A DNA stretch of 64,000 nt from Hemicordylus capensis. Its lineage: Eukaryota; Chordata; Lepidosauria; Squamata; Cordylidae. The stretch lies in NCBI RefSeq assembly GCF_027244095.1, contig NC_069658.1:265120687-265184686 (forward strand). Reading direction: 5' to 3'. The notes under the pieces were generated by a model. It searched no databases, was not told where the DNA came from, and saw nothing but the letters and a program-made list of their open reading frames with translations. Position numbers and translations under genes: made by a program. Every line of letters starts with the position of its first letter. The stretch's first letter is position 1. Of the stretch, positions 10,777 through 20,629 are shown piece after piece.

Positions 10777-11803
10777 CTAGCTCAGTGGGGCAGAGTAAGA
10801 TAATAAAGGGTACTCTCCTTTGTGGATCTTCTCATGTCTCTTGTGGTGGGAGCTGTGGCTGAAGCTCTTGCCACAAAACCTGCAGGCATAGGGCTTCTCC
10901 CCAGTGTGGATTCTCTGGTGCTGAACCAAGGTGGATTTGTCAGTGAATCTCTTCCCACAGTCGGAGCAGACATACGGCTTCTCCCCTGTGTGGATTCTCT
11001 GGTGCCTAAACAGGTTGGAACTGACGCTGAAGCACTTTTCACAGATGTTACACTGATAAGGCTTTTCACCGGTGTGGATGCGCATGTGCTTGATCAGGTC
11101 TGCATTCTGGCTGAAGCTCTGCCAGCATTCAGTGCAGGTATTCAGCACCTCCGCTTTCCGCTTCGGTTTGGGCTTCGCATTGGCGGCAGCACAGGCACCA
11201 TCTGCCTGGATGCCTTTCCCCAGCTTCTTCCCCAGGGGGTGCCGCAGGTGGTGCTTTTTGTGCGAGCTGCGGCTGAAGCACTTGCCACAGTCAATGCACT
11301 TGTAGGGCTTCTCACCTGTGTGGATTCGCTGGTGTTGCGTGAGGTTGGATTTGTCATTGAATCTTTTGCCACATTCGGTGCATTTATAGGGCTTCTCTCC
11401 CGTGTGGATTCTCTGGTGCCTGTTCAGGCTGGAGCTGACCCCAAAGCTCTTCCCACAATCAGGGCACTTGAACGGTTTTTCATCAGAGTGCGTTCGCCGG
11501 TGGTTGACCAGGCTTGAATTCTGGCTGAAGGTCTTCCCACACTCAATGCAGATGTTGGGTTTCTCTTCCGTCTGAGTACCCTGATGCACCACAAAGTCTT
11601 TGCGCTTCCTGATGCCTTGAACGGCTTTCACTGGCTGTGTTTGTGGCATCCTCTCTTCACCTAATTTAGCCTTGCAGCTGTATTCATAGGGTTGGCTGCA
11701 CTCAGGATTGGTGGTTAGCATCCCACTACATTCTCAGGACAAGGGATTCTGCCATTTGCCTTCCATGGTACAGTATGCTCTGTGTCGTTCACGATATCTT
11801 CAC
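10777..11803 (-). CDS. C2H2 zinc-finger protein A, terminal exon (eight fingers)
   Basis: This is a presumed nuclear DNA-binding regulator. The open frame from the ATG at 11721 gives 314 residues. There is a basic N-terminal part, then four Kruppel-type fingers starting at Cys58, 86, 114 and 142, a 30-residue basic spacer, then four more fingers starting at Cys196, 224, 252 and 280, and a short tail. TGEKPY linkers join most fingers. Fingers 5-8 resemble fingers 1-4, suggesting an internal duplication. The exon probably begins at the acceptor CAG ending at 11804, as in paralogue B. In A, however, the frame that continues from that acceptor stops at a TAA about 27 codons in. The finger frame itself has an upstream TGA. 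So A may start at 11721, or it has been damaged relative to B. Finger 4 lacks the normal last histidine. No KRAB, SCAN or BTB domain was seen upstream. Confidence 0.85.
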
Positions 11804-12177
11804 CTGAGGAAGCAAACGTTCAGTTCTCAGATACGATGACAGTCACTGAATGTCAAGGCACACCTATCCACCACAACTTAAAACACTAAACAGTGCAACC
11901 CTATGCAGGTTTACAAAGAAGATAGCCGCTCTTCATGCATGCCTTCAACCACATGGGAGTTTTTGCCCTGAGATGCAATCCCAGACTGCCAAGGATTGTG
12001 TGCCAGCGAAGTTACCAGATGGTCAAGGACAGGCTCAGTCATGTGGGCATTTCCCACCTGATCATCAAACTTTTCCCCCAACAATGATCAGATGGGGAAA
12101 ACTCAAGACTCTTGACTTCAACCACGTGGTTGCTTCATTCAGCCAAATGCCCCAGCATGTGGGTTTGAGCCCATGCC
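11804..12177 (-). other. Intron or 5' flank of zinc-finger gene A
   Basis: The acceptor TTCCTCAG lies on the minus strand at the left edge. No upstream coding exon of gene A was recognised between here and the GC-rich block near 15 kb. Confidence 0.5.
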
Positions 12178-12290
12178 ACACAACTTTGGTCCTTCTACAG
12201 ATGTTGGACTACAGTTCCCATCATTCCTGACTATTGGCTACTGTGGCTGGGGATGATGGGAGTTGTAAAACAAAACCAGTCAAATTTTTC
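12178..12290. mobile_element. hAT-like palindromic MITE (ACTACAACTCCCA family), diverged
   Basis: Both arms are recognisable (ACTACAGTTCCCATCAT on the left, GATGATGGGAGTTGTA on the right). The ends are degraded. Confidence 0.7.
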
Positions 12291-12539
12291 AGCCCTGGTT
12301 TGAGCCATGGCTAAGCACTGTAGGAAAATGTGATAGCTGATGGAGGGGTGGGGGGGTGGAGGCGGGGGTCAGTCACTCCCAAGTATGGGTGCACAGGATT
12401 ACAGTTTAAGGAGGTTTTTCAGACAACAGGCTTTACTGCGAGTTTACCGTGAGGATTTACTGTCAGTCTGGAGAATAATTTTTCCAATGCATAAGGAGGA
12501 TTTTTAAATTCTGGACATAAATTGGGCTATGTTCCAATA

Positions 12540-12760
12540 TAGCAATAGCAATAGCACTTACATTTATATACCGCTCTATAGCCGGAGCTCTCTAAGCGGT
12601 TTACAATGATTTAGCATATTGCCCCCAACATTCTGGGTACTCATTTTACCGACCTTGGAAGGATGGAAAGCTGAGTCAACCTTGAGCCCTTGGTCAGGAT
12701 CAAACTTGTAACCTTCTGGTTACAGGGCGGCAGTTTTACCACTGTGCCACCAGGGGCTAC
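12540..12760 (-). mobile_element. Sauria-type SINE
   Basis: On the minus strand the right end is a tRNA-like head (CCTGGTGGCACAGTGGTAAA, later AAGTTTGATCC). The left end is the Bov-B-like tail with CGGTATATAAATG and a CTATTGCTATTG repeat. Flanking AATAT on both sides may be the target duplication. This family is characteristic of squamates, which supports the organism call. Confidence 0.85.
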
Positions 12761-12974
12761 AATATGGAGGGGGAAACTTGAATCATGTGTGAAGTGCTCA
12801 CTGAAATATTGCACGGACTTCAGGGTAAATCTGGCCAATATGTGAACACAAATCCACCCGCCCAAAATAAAGTCATGGAAAAGTCATCGTCTGAAAAAAC
12901 TCAAGGGTGCATACTCACATTCACTTAAATGACAACACCTACACCCAGTTCAGCCTGGAATAACTACCACTCCC

Positions 12975-13210
12975 TAGCACTATTCAGATATTACTATGTA
13001 TGTGTGAACATGTGTCTGTATACATGTACATGTTTTGTGTGAATGATTCCACTGCACATGTGTTCTTTTAAAAAGTGAACCTATGTACAGACCACTTAAA
13101 TGCAGGCAACAGATAGAACGTGTACTATTGTACATGCATTGAACATAATATGTGAATGACTATACGTGCATACAGATTTGTACATGCATGCACTGTACAC
13201 AGATTTACGT
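12975..13210. repeat. Unnamed dispersed repeat, copy 1
   Basis: A segment rich in GTAC, CACAG and TGTGAATGA words. It aligns by eye along its length with 58045-58262: both share TTTAAAAAGTGAACCT, then GTACAG, TGTGAAT and finally GTACACAGATTT in the same order. I do not recognise the family. Confidence 0.6.
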
Positions 13211-13504
13211 GAGTTTATTATTCATTCATTCATTTAATGTATATACTGCCTGACTCCAAAGGCTCTAGGCAGATAAACATGACATGTGAATAAGGCTTCT
13301 GAGTTAATTTAATGTGGATTAAAATAACCTTTCAAATGTATGCAAAAACTAACCATCCAAAAGCTTGCATTGAAAGAGTAAGAAGATCCATCCTTTTAGC
13401 ACTCTAATGGAGTAAGGCTGTTAATATGATAAAGTTAAAGATTAATAAACTGTGTTGAATGATCTTGAGTGTATGCCCGAACTGTAGGCTTGCCCGCTCA
13501 ATTT

Positions 13505-13625
13505 AGGCCCCCCAGCTGTTTTTGGACTACAACTCCCATAATCCCCAGTCACTGTGGCCAATAGCCAGGGATTATGGAAGTTGTAGGCCAACATCTGCAG
13601 GAGGGCCGAAGTTGAGCAGTTCTGC
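13505..13625. mobile_element. hAT-like palindromic MITE (ACTACAACTCCCA family)
   Basis: The left arm has GGACTACAACTCCCATAATC. The right arm has GGATTATGGAAGTTGTAGGC. The centre includes CACTGTGGCCAATAG, as in the copy at 19717-19996. Confidence 0.75.
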
Positions 13626-14393
13626 TTTATATGTATCGTATGTTCACTATGGAGTATGTCATATGCAGAGTGAAGGCACATAAATGGCATTTGTGACTTC
13701 TATTGGTTGTTAAACATCATCTTATTGTGCTGAATGTTATAATCTTTTAGCCAAAACTGTCAACACATCTTTAGGCCCCTTCTTGCAACGACGAGGACTA
13801 GAAAAACATATCTTCTCGTTAAGGCAAGTTGAAATTCCATCCATGCTCTTGGCTCTGTCTTTGATGTACATTCTCTGCTCTATTGCATTACTGCAGTCAT
13901 ATGCATTTCCAAAGCTCATCCTTTCTACTACGTCCCTGTCACCTCCCTTTTTTTGGTCCACTCTACCCATAGGGACAACGAGACTGTGTTATGAACCAGG
14001 CAGCTCCTATTTTGAACCTTGCCTCATCCATTAATTCACAGGGGAGCATCAAAGTTAGCCACTCTCTGCCTCAACCCCTTGCCTGCCATTTGCAAGAGGG
14101 AATAAAGGCAGAGAAGTCCCTACTCTGCTGCAAGTCTCTCCAGAGTTGGAGTAGTCCACTGCCCCAGGATGACAGAATAAATGGCATAATCATGGCCTTG
14201 CTGGATCAAAGCGACAGCTTCTTCTCCTCCAGCCCTCTAACTCTGTCCAGCAACAGTGACCATTTAGATATCCCTTCCAAGTTCATCAGTTGGGCATTAT
14301 GAAGATAACCCTCCTCTGTTGCTTATTTTAATTATTCACCTGCAATCACTACAGGACAAGAACCTTATAGTTAAACTTAGACAAGACATAGGA
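13626..14393. other. No recognised gene or repeat
   Basis: Short open frames only, with no recognisable domain. If gene A starts near 15 kb, this is part of its first intron. Confidence 0.45.
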
Positions 14394-14500
14394 ACATAGG
14401 CAGCTGCCATATACTGAGTCAGACCATTGGTCTATCTAGCTCAGTATTGTCTTCACAGACTGGCAGCAGCTTCTCCAAGGTTGCAGGCAGGGGAGGTATC
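14394..14500 (-). mobile_element. SINE body fragment (5S/tRNA SINE type)
   Basis: On the minus strand this is the shared body and tail of the 5S- and tRNA-headed SINEs: CTTGGAGAAGCTGCTGCCAG, AATACTGAGCTAGATAGACC and AGTATATGGCAGCTGCC. The head is missing. Confidence 0.75.
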
Positions 14501-14639
14501 CTCCGCAACTGGTATTCTGAGGTTGACTACTGTATCTGTACAGGAGGTTTTATTTTCCTATCCTCCGTGTAACTAACCTTTAGAAAGAAAGAAGAAACGA
14601 AACGAAAAGAAGCAGGAAAGAAGCACAATCACTTGGAAC

Positions 14640-15310
14640 TGGGTGAGTCTGACTTCTCGAGTATTAGTAAACATGCATAGGATTGCGCAGCAAATCCTCC
14701 ATCACCACATCTGGAGGCAATGGATTCCTCTTAGTGGCGTTCATCCCCTTCTTCCTGCGCACTGCGACCTTTCCCCGTCCCTTTTAGCCTTTCTTCCCCG
14801 CCCATCGCGGCCAATCCTGCAAGAGGATCGTTCTTCCTCCTTGGCACAAAAGCGGGGCGGGGGCGCGATTCAGAGTCGCAGCAGCAGCAGCAGCAGCAGC
14901 AACTACCCCGAGGCGCCCACGATCCCCCTGCAGGGAGAGGTGTCTCTGGGCGGAGTCCCTCCCCTACTGTTTGCCCGTACCCAGGCGGAGTCGCCAGTCG
15001 CTCCGGAGCCGCTGCTGCGGGCTTTGCTTGAGCGCCGCGTTGCTTCCTCCCAGGAGCCTTTCGTGCCCAAACTGCGCCCGGATTTCTTCGGGTTCACAAT
15101 GGAGGAAGAAGCCGCCGCCGCAGACCCTGACCTAGGAAGCTCAACCCCAATCCTGAACTGACAAAGAGAGCCGCCTTTGAGCCTGGGCCACAGGAGCCCT
15201 CTGCTGGCGGCAGCCTAAGCATCCTCCGCCCTCTCCTCCGCCAAGCCGCCTCCATCCCGCCCCCGCTCCACGGCTTAATTTCTAAAATTAGAGCTGCCAG
15301 CGGGGCGCGC
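14640..15310 (-). promoter_or_regulatory. GC-rich 5' region of zinc-finger gene A
   Basis: A CpG-rich block about 3 kb upstream of the finger exon of gene A. It carries at 15095-15150 the same landmark order as the 5' regions at 1.5 and 23.65 kb (CACAATGGAGG, GC-rich purines, CCTAGGAAGCTCAA). I infer promoter or first-exon function by this paralogy and by position. On the minus strand a possible donor CCTGG/GTACGG lies near 14985-14993, in a phase that would fit the downstream exon. No start codon is visible in that frame, so the first exon is not called. The plus-strand frame from the ATG at 15099 ends after 20 codons. Confidence 0.5.
14878..14902. repeat. (GCA)n trinucleotide repeat
   Basis: Eight GCA units within the GC-rich 5' region of gene A. 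Confidence 0.9.
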
Positions 15311-15939
15311 CTCTACGAGGCTGCTCTCACGGAATCAGCTCTTCTTAGTCCTCGTCCCAGCGGAGAGCTCTTCTCGGGCTCGGTGGCGTGGCTGCTCAGG
15401 AGCGCGGAAAGGCGCCCTTCACACGCTAGTCCGGGGATTTCTCTTCCCTCTGACCCTACCAGAGATTTCAAGAGCTGAATCCTCCCCGCATCCTTACAAA
15501 CAAACAAACATTCTGGGGCTCAGGCCAGGCTCATATGATGATGCCCGAAACCCGGCCGGCGTGAAAGGCAGGCAGTAAAATACCTGATGGTCTCTCTGCC
15601 CTCCATTTCTTCTTTGAACATTTCTTCGCTGCAGCGTGGCAGAGGGCTAGCTAGTTCCGATTTCTGGAAACAAGAAGAGAAGCGCACACTTGGGAGACAT
15701 TCATGACTGAGGGGGAGAAAGGGTATTGTAAAGAGCATTTGGGTGATCCTTTCCTTTTTTTATACCTCACAACATTTCCAGCTGTGTTATCAACACAGGA
15801 GAAGCCGTCTCCCCGCTCCCATATCTCCCCCCCCACACACACACTCTCTCTCTCTCATACACACACACACAGTGTGCATAGCTAGGTCACGGGCCATCAC
15901 TCAGTATGCCTAGAACTAGTGAGATAGAGAGATATGAGT
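15311..15939. other. No recognised gene; short (CT)/(CA) microsatellite near 15832-15871
   Basis: GC-rich on the left, grading into simple CT and CA repeats. No coding signal. Confidence 0.5.
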
Positions 15940-16640
15940 TTACCAGCATGGCCAGCCCATCCATTAGGCAAACTAGGCAGTCACCAGGGCACCAGGCATG
16001 GAGGAGCACCAAGCACAGAGGGGCGACAGTGGCCTGCGTCATGGACTGCCCTGTGAGCTGAAAGTATAGTCCACTGGGGAGCGGCCACCAGCCTGCCACC
16101 GCACTGTCCCCCCACTCTCCTTGAGGAGAGCGGTTCAGCAGGGGTAAGAGCACCGCCCCCTGCCCCCTTCATCCATACGGGCATCTCCTGTCATCCAAGC
16201 AAGCAGGCAAGTGGGTGACGGAGTGGGCCGGTGAGTGAGAGAACAGGCGCTCCCCGGCCCCTGCCGGCCCACTTGCTCTCCTTGCTGGCTGCCTCTGCTG
16301 CTCCTGCCGCACAATTGACCTTCTGCAGTGTGTTAAAATGGGCAGCCAGCCTGCAGTGGCACCTTATAATGATGTTGCCACATCACACAGCAATGTCATT
16401 ATAATGCACCATGGCAGGCCAGCTGCCCCTGCAGTGGCAGTGGAGACGGAACGGTGGGGAAAGCAAGCGGGCAGCTGGGCGGATGACGGGGACTGCCCGC
16501 CCACTTGGATGGCAGGAGGCACCTACCCACATGGGGGCAGGGGGTGCCTGCATGGACAAACTGGATGGGGCACCCATGTGGGCAAAAGGGGGCTGGGGTG
16601 CCAAAGCCAGGCTTTGCATGGGTCACCAGAAGTGGTCCTT
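15940..16640. mobile_element. Probable foldback element
   Basis: Two halves look like imperfect inverted copies. CATACGGGCATCTCCTGTCA near 16175 pairs with TGGCAGGAGGCACCTACCCA near 16510. The centre has a short palindrome around 16362-16405 in which TTATAATGATGTTGCCACAT and GCAATGTCATTATAATG face each other. Ends are not sharply defined. The several open frames on both strands are by-products of the GC-rich palindrome. Confidence 0.45.
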
Positions 16641-16830
16641 ACCCACTTCCCCTGTGCCGCATCCTTTCACAGACACACATTTCTTCACACTTTCTTTTAT
16701 TTACATACAAAATTGGAGAAAGGGGATGTCCTCTCATCTCAGATGCCTTCTCCCCCTCCAGTCTCCCATGATCCTCCACTCACTCCTTCTTTTCCCATCT
16801 CCCTGCTATCCCCACATGCAGGCATTCATA

Positions 16831-16832
<2 letters not shown>

Positions 16833-16869
<37 letters not shown>

Positions 16870-16880
16870 ACACACACACA
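16833..16880. repeat. (CT)n(CA)n microsatellite
   Basis: About 17 CT units followed by CA units. Confidence 0.95.
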
Positions 16881-17651
16881 AATGTACTGGTGTGCATTAG
16901 CATGAACTCTCTCTCAAAGAGGGAAATCCCTTTCTCCATCTTTCTTCTTTCCCACTTTTAGCAAAACATTTTTTTTAAAAAAATCATCTTTATTATCCAT
17001 TTGTAGTAGCTTTTTAAAAGACACGTTTCAGAAAATGTAGCTATCAGAACCAAAACAACTAACATTTTGAAAGTTCTGCTTCCAAATATTTTCACATGAG
17101 GATACAAATACATTCTGAGAAATAAAAGTCGCAAAAACTTAGCTTACAAACTGCAGCATTGAACTATTTATCTGGTCTTTCCCTGGCTTTACAAAGCTCT
17201 AAATAAGTTTAAAACACATGTAACAGCTTGGAATAGCTATATTTTTAAAGCTTTTGCACTCACCTCCCCTGAAGGTTCCCTTAAAATGCTGAGACTAGCT
17301 GCTTGATTGAAAGGAGGTGATTGATGATGTCAATGGGAGTAAATCCTACTAGCTTAAGTACAAGCAGGCCAGCTAAGATAGTTGGATTGCTCCCAATATA
17401 ACCTGCTGCTATCTTTGGACCAATTTGTGCTCTACATTATTAGCAAGAACAGCAAGTGTGAGAGCCACTCCAGCTTCTGCGCGATCCACTAATAATGCAA
17501 TATTTGAATCACTGACACATGGATCTCACCCTGTGCTAGTAAGAGCAGGGTCTGCATAAGTAGACACACCTTTCAGGACACAGAAAATGAAATGCCAGGC
17601 CTACTTTTCTCCTTGACATGGGGTTTGTTTATATACAGGGATGTTTTTTCC
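16881..17651. other. No recognised gene or repeat
   Basis: Unique-looking sequence. A weak partial match to the GCAATCCTA-type MITE lies near 17328-17400. Confidence 0.45.
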
Positions 17652-17782
17652 CAGGGGCGTAGCTAGGGGAGAGGGGGCCTGAGTGAGGGAGATAATGAAG
17701 AAAATAGGGAGGGGTGGAGCTGGAGGGCCTCAGGTTCTTTGAACTCTTTCAGTCAGTTCTAGCTACACCCGCTTCCCCCCTG
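17652..17782. mobile_element. hAT-like MITE (CAGGGGCGTAGCTA termini), copy 3
   Basis: Starts CAGGGGCGTAGCTAGGGG. The right end (TAGCTACACCC) is followed by a C-rich stretch, so the right terminus is blurred. Confidence 0.65.
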
Positions 17783-18074
17783 ATCACAAGGCAAGTGATT
17801 TTCCTTGAGCTGGACTAAGATGGGTGTTATGTTATTAGCAAGTAAGGAGACATTTTGTCTAGATGGGTCCATATTGCAGATCCTTGGTGAGGAGTGGGTG
17901 CCTGATGGGATACCCAATGCATTCACTCAGCACATCCTGTTTTTGCAAGGTACACCATGCCTGCCCACTGTCCATATTGTTATCCCAGCCTTCTGATCTG
18001 AGATAGGAGGGAAAGCCTCCAGTATGACCTCACCTGCCTGACAGCAGTTTGGGAGTGAAAAACCTTCTGAAGGA

Positions 18075-18185
18075 AAAAGGGGGGAGAGGCCAGGAGGTTA
18101 ACTGGAGATGCCAGAGATTAAGCCTGGGACCTTATACATGCAAAATACCTGCTCTGCGGAATGCCGATGGCCTCTCCCCATTGGG
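18075..18185 (-). mobile_element. tRNA-derived SINE fragment
   Basis: On the minus strand GCAGAGCAGGTATTTTGCAT is followed by AAGGTCCCAGGCTTAATC and CTGGCATCTCCAG, the head of the tRNA-type SINE seen at 32947. The body is lost. Confidence 0.6.
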
Positions 18186-18475
18186 CCATCCTGAGGGTGA
18201 AACCTGGACCCTCTTGGCCCAAGGCATGACACATGCCTTAGTCAGCCACTAGCTGGCGGGGAGGGAGTCACTTTGAGGAAGGCAGAGAAGGTGGCAGGGC
18301 CAGCATCTTCCACCAGCACATCCGAAGCAGATTGTCAGCAAGTCCCAATGTCACCGCCGCCATTAGTTCTACATATCTTTTGGGCTCAAAGCTGGCAACC
18401 AGCAAGGTGGCTGGTACTCCGAAAGGGGATTAAATTTGGCTCTGGGACCTCCCGTTGCCAATTCTTGTCCTGGAC

Positions 18476-18612
18476 CAGGAGTTCCCAACCTTGGGTCCCC
18501 AGATGATGTTGAACTACAACTCCCACCATCCCCAGCCACAATGGCCTTCAACCCAGGGATGATGGGAATTGTAGTCCAACAACTTCTGGGGATCCAAGGA
18601 TGGGAACTCTTA
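18476..18612. mobile_element. hAT-like palindromic MITE (ACTACAACTCCCA family)
   Basis: Starts CAGGAGTTCCCAACCTTGGG and ends in the matching inverted sequence. The flanking octamers are TCCTGGAC (18468-18475) and TCCTAGAC (18613-18620). Confidence 0.85.
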
Positions 18613-18624
18613 TCCTAGACTAAC

Positions 18625-18627
<3 letters not shown>

Positions 18628-18664
<37 letters not shown>
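18628..18664. repeat. (GA)n microsatellite
   Basis: About 18 GA units. Confidence 0.95.
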
Positions 18665-19399
18665 AAAGAGAGTGACTGCAAGCAGAGCACAGGCTGTGTA
18701 GCCCAAAGAAAGGAGACACACGATGCAGGCATGGGGAGTGCTATGCAGAGCCCTGCTCCCTACACTTCCAGTTTGGTCCCAAAACACGTGGCCAGGCATT
18801 TGCCTAACCACAACGGAACATAAGAATTGCCTTGCCAAAAGCTCCATCTAGTCTTGCAAGTCTGGCTCTAAGCACGGCCAGCCAGATGCTTCCAGGAAAA
18901 CCACAAACAAAGCATGATGGTTATAACCAATCCAGGATGTGTTTTCCCCAGCACAATTGCAGGTATGCTGCCTCTGCACATGGAGTGCTAGCAACAGGCA
19001 TGGAGAAAAAAGCATTGAACACATGGATGCTTGAACTGATCCAACAAAGCAGTCCTTATGGGAAGCTCCCTCGCTCCTCTGTTGTCAACAGCCTGAAAAG
19101 ATACAAAAGAGTCACCAATTCTGTGTTCAGCAGTGGTTCAAGCCAGCCACCCATACAGCATGATGCATAAGCTAGAAGGGTCAATAACACCAACGTCCTG
19201 TAGAGGAACCAATAAGTCACAGGCCCCAGAATACTATGTGCAGTTTTGGTTAATGCATCTCATTTGGTTAGTGCATCTCAACACAAAAAGAGACGGATAA
19301 TCAGCTCAACGACTAGATGGAGACGAGGGAGTTTCAGAGAAAGGTTAGAAGTACAAAGCTGAAGATATAAATAGAGGCTCTAAGGCAGCAATGAGTTTA
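18665..19399. other. No recognised gene or repeat
   Basis: Short frames only. Nothing matches a family I know. Confidence 0.4.
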
Positions 19400-19570
19400 C
19401 GAAGTGGCTTCGTACTGAGTCAGACCACTGGTCCGTCTTACCCATATTGTCTATTCGGACTGGCAGCAGTTTTTCGGGGTCTCACGAAGAGGATTTTCCT
19501 CAGCATCTGTTACCTGAGATTATTTAACTGGAGACGCTGGGACTGATCCTAGAACCTTCTGCATGAAAAA
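19400..19570 (-). mobile_element. tRNA-derived SINE, diverged
   Basis: On the minus strand the segment carries a tRNA-like GTTCTAGGATCAG block and the body words CAGTCCGAATAGACAATATG and GACCAGTGGTCTGACTCAGT. It is more diverged than the other copies. Confidence 0.55.
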
Positions 19571-19716
19571 CATGTGCACTGCAATGGAGCTGAGGCCAGC
19601 TTGTAGTACGGATGTCACAATACAGTTGAGGCACTCTTGGATAATTGCAAGCAAGCTTCTGAGCCTGGCTAGGGAATAGTCAAGCCTGATTTCTGTCTTC
19701 CTCTCTTACACTATAC

Positions 19717-19996
19717 CAGAGTTGCACAACTTTGGCCCTTCAGCTGTTGTTGGACTACAATTCTCATCATCCCCAGCAGTGCCCCCTGTAAGAGGGAATC
19801 CCAGATATTGCTGACTACAGCTCCCAGAATCCCTAGCTGCAGTGGCTTTGGGCTGAGGATGCTGGGAGTTGTTGTCAATAACATCTGGGATTTTCTGTTA
19901 GAGGGAACACTGATCCTCAGCCACAGTGGCCAATAGTAAGGGATTATGGGAGTTGTGGTCCAGTAGTAGCTGGCAGGCCAAAGTTGGGCAGCCCTG
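19717..19996. mobile_element. hAT-like palindromic MITE (ACTACAACTCCCA family), interrupted
   Basis: Flanked by a perfect 8-bp duplication, CACTATAC, at 19709-19716 and 19997-20004. The arms carry ACTACAATTCTCATC and its inverted counterpart. It is interrupted by another MITE at 19777-19912. Confidence 0.9.
19777..19912. mobile_element. hAT-like palindromic MITE (CAGTGTTCCCTCTAA termini), nested copy
   Basis: Third copy of the family seen at 7591 and 7878, more diverged, ending TTAGAGGGAACACTG. The duplication is ATCCCCAG (19769-19776) and ATCCTCAG (19913-19920). ATCCCCAG is the exact reverse complement of the CTGGGGAT octamer hit by the nested copy at 7591. Confidence 0.85.
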
Positions 19997-20004
19997 CACT
20001 ATAC

Positions 20005-20517
20005 TGTTATCTGCTACCCCAGCTCAGTAGACTAGAGATAAAAGCACATAAAAGAGTTGTAGGAAAGAGATACATATGTACTACAGTGCAAATATCTTAA
20101 TACTTTGGACTTATGGTGTATTTGCCAAAAAGGCCAGCCACCACTGCATGAGGCAAAGGTAAACAAAAAGATAATCAGTTGGATTCAAAAGACTAAACTT
20201 CAAGCTGTCTAATGGGCATGGGGAACTCATTGCTACAGGGTTTTACAGAAGTCAATATAGGACTTAGAAAATGGAGATATTGTGCAGTTAGACAGCTATA
20301 TGAAAACCTACGCATCTAGCTGTGGTTAAAAGTGTGTATACATTTTATACATACACACACACACCAGAAGTCAAATACAAAATGCCTAGGAAAAGAGAGC
20401 ATCTTTACCCTCCCTGCCAGTGGAAAATTGCAAAAAGGGTCAAATGAATGAATTTCACATCTTCTCCTGAGGTATGTTAGGTATTAACAGTCACTTTAAG
20501 GAAGAGACAATATAAAG
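20005..20517. other. No recognised gene; 3' flank of zinc-finger gene B
   Basis: Contains a short CA run near 20354. Possibly the 3' untranslated region of the adjacent minus-strand gene. No clear polyadenylation signal was identified. Confidence 0.4.
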
Positions 20518-20602
20518 CACTGATTCTCTAACTTGGGTCCTTGGAGGTTGTAGGACTACAACTCTCATCATTCCCAGCCACAATGGCCAAAGGCACTGGC
20601 CA
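20518..20602. mobile_element. hAT-like MITE fragment (ACTACAACTCCCA family)
   Basis: One arm only (GGACTACAACTCTCATCATT, then CCAGCCACAATGGCC). It lies immediately 3' of the stop codon of zinc-finger gene B, so it may be in its 3' untranslated region. Confidence 0.65.
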
Positions 20603-20629
20603 TACAGGTCTACACCTATCTTAAGAAAC

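Noticed and set aside
14643-15161. Plus-strand 172-codon frame ending MEEEAAAADPDLGSSTPILN
   Set aside because: The downstream part looks like the frames at 1.5 and 23.64 kb, but the shared part is short. No plus-strand zinc-finger exon follows any of the three, so conservation is better explained as promoter or leader of minus-strand genes.
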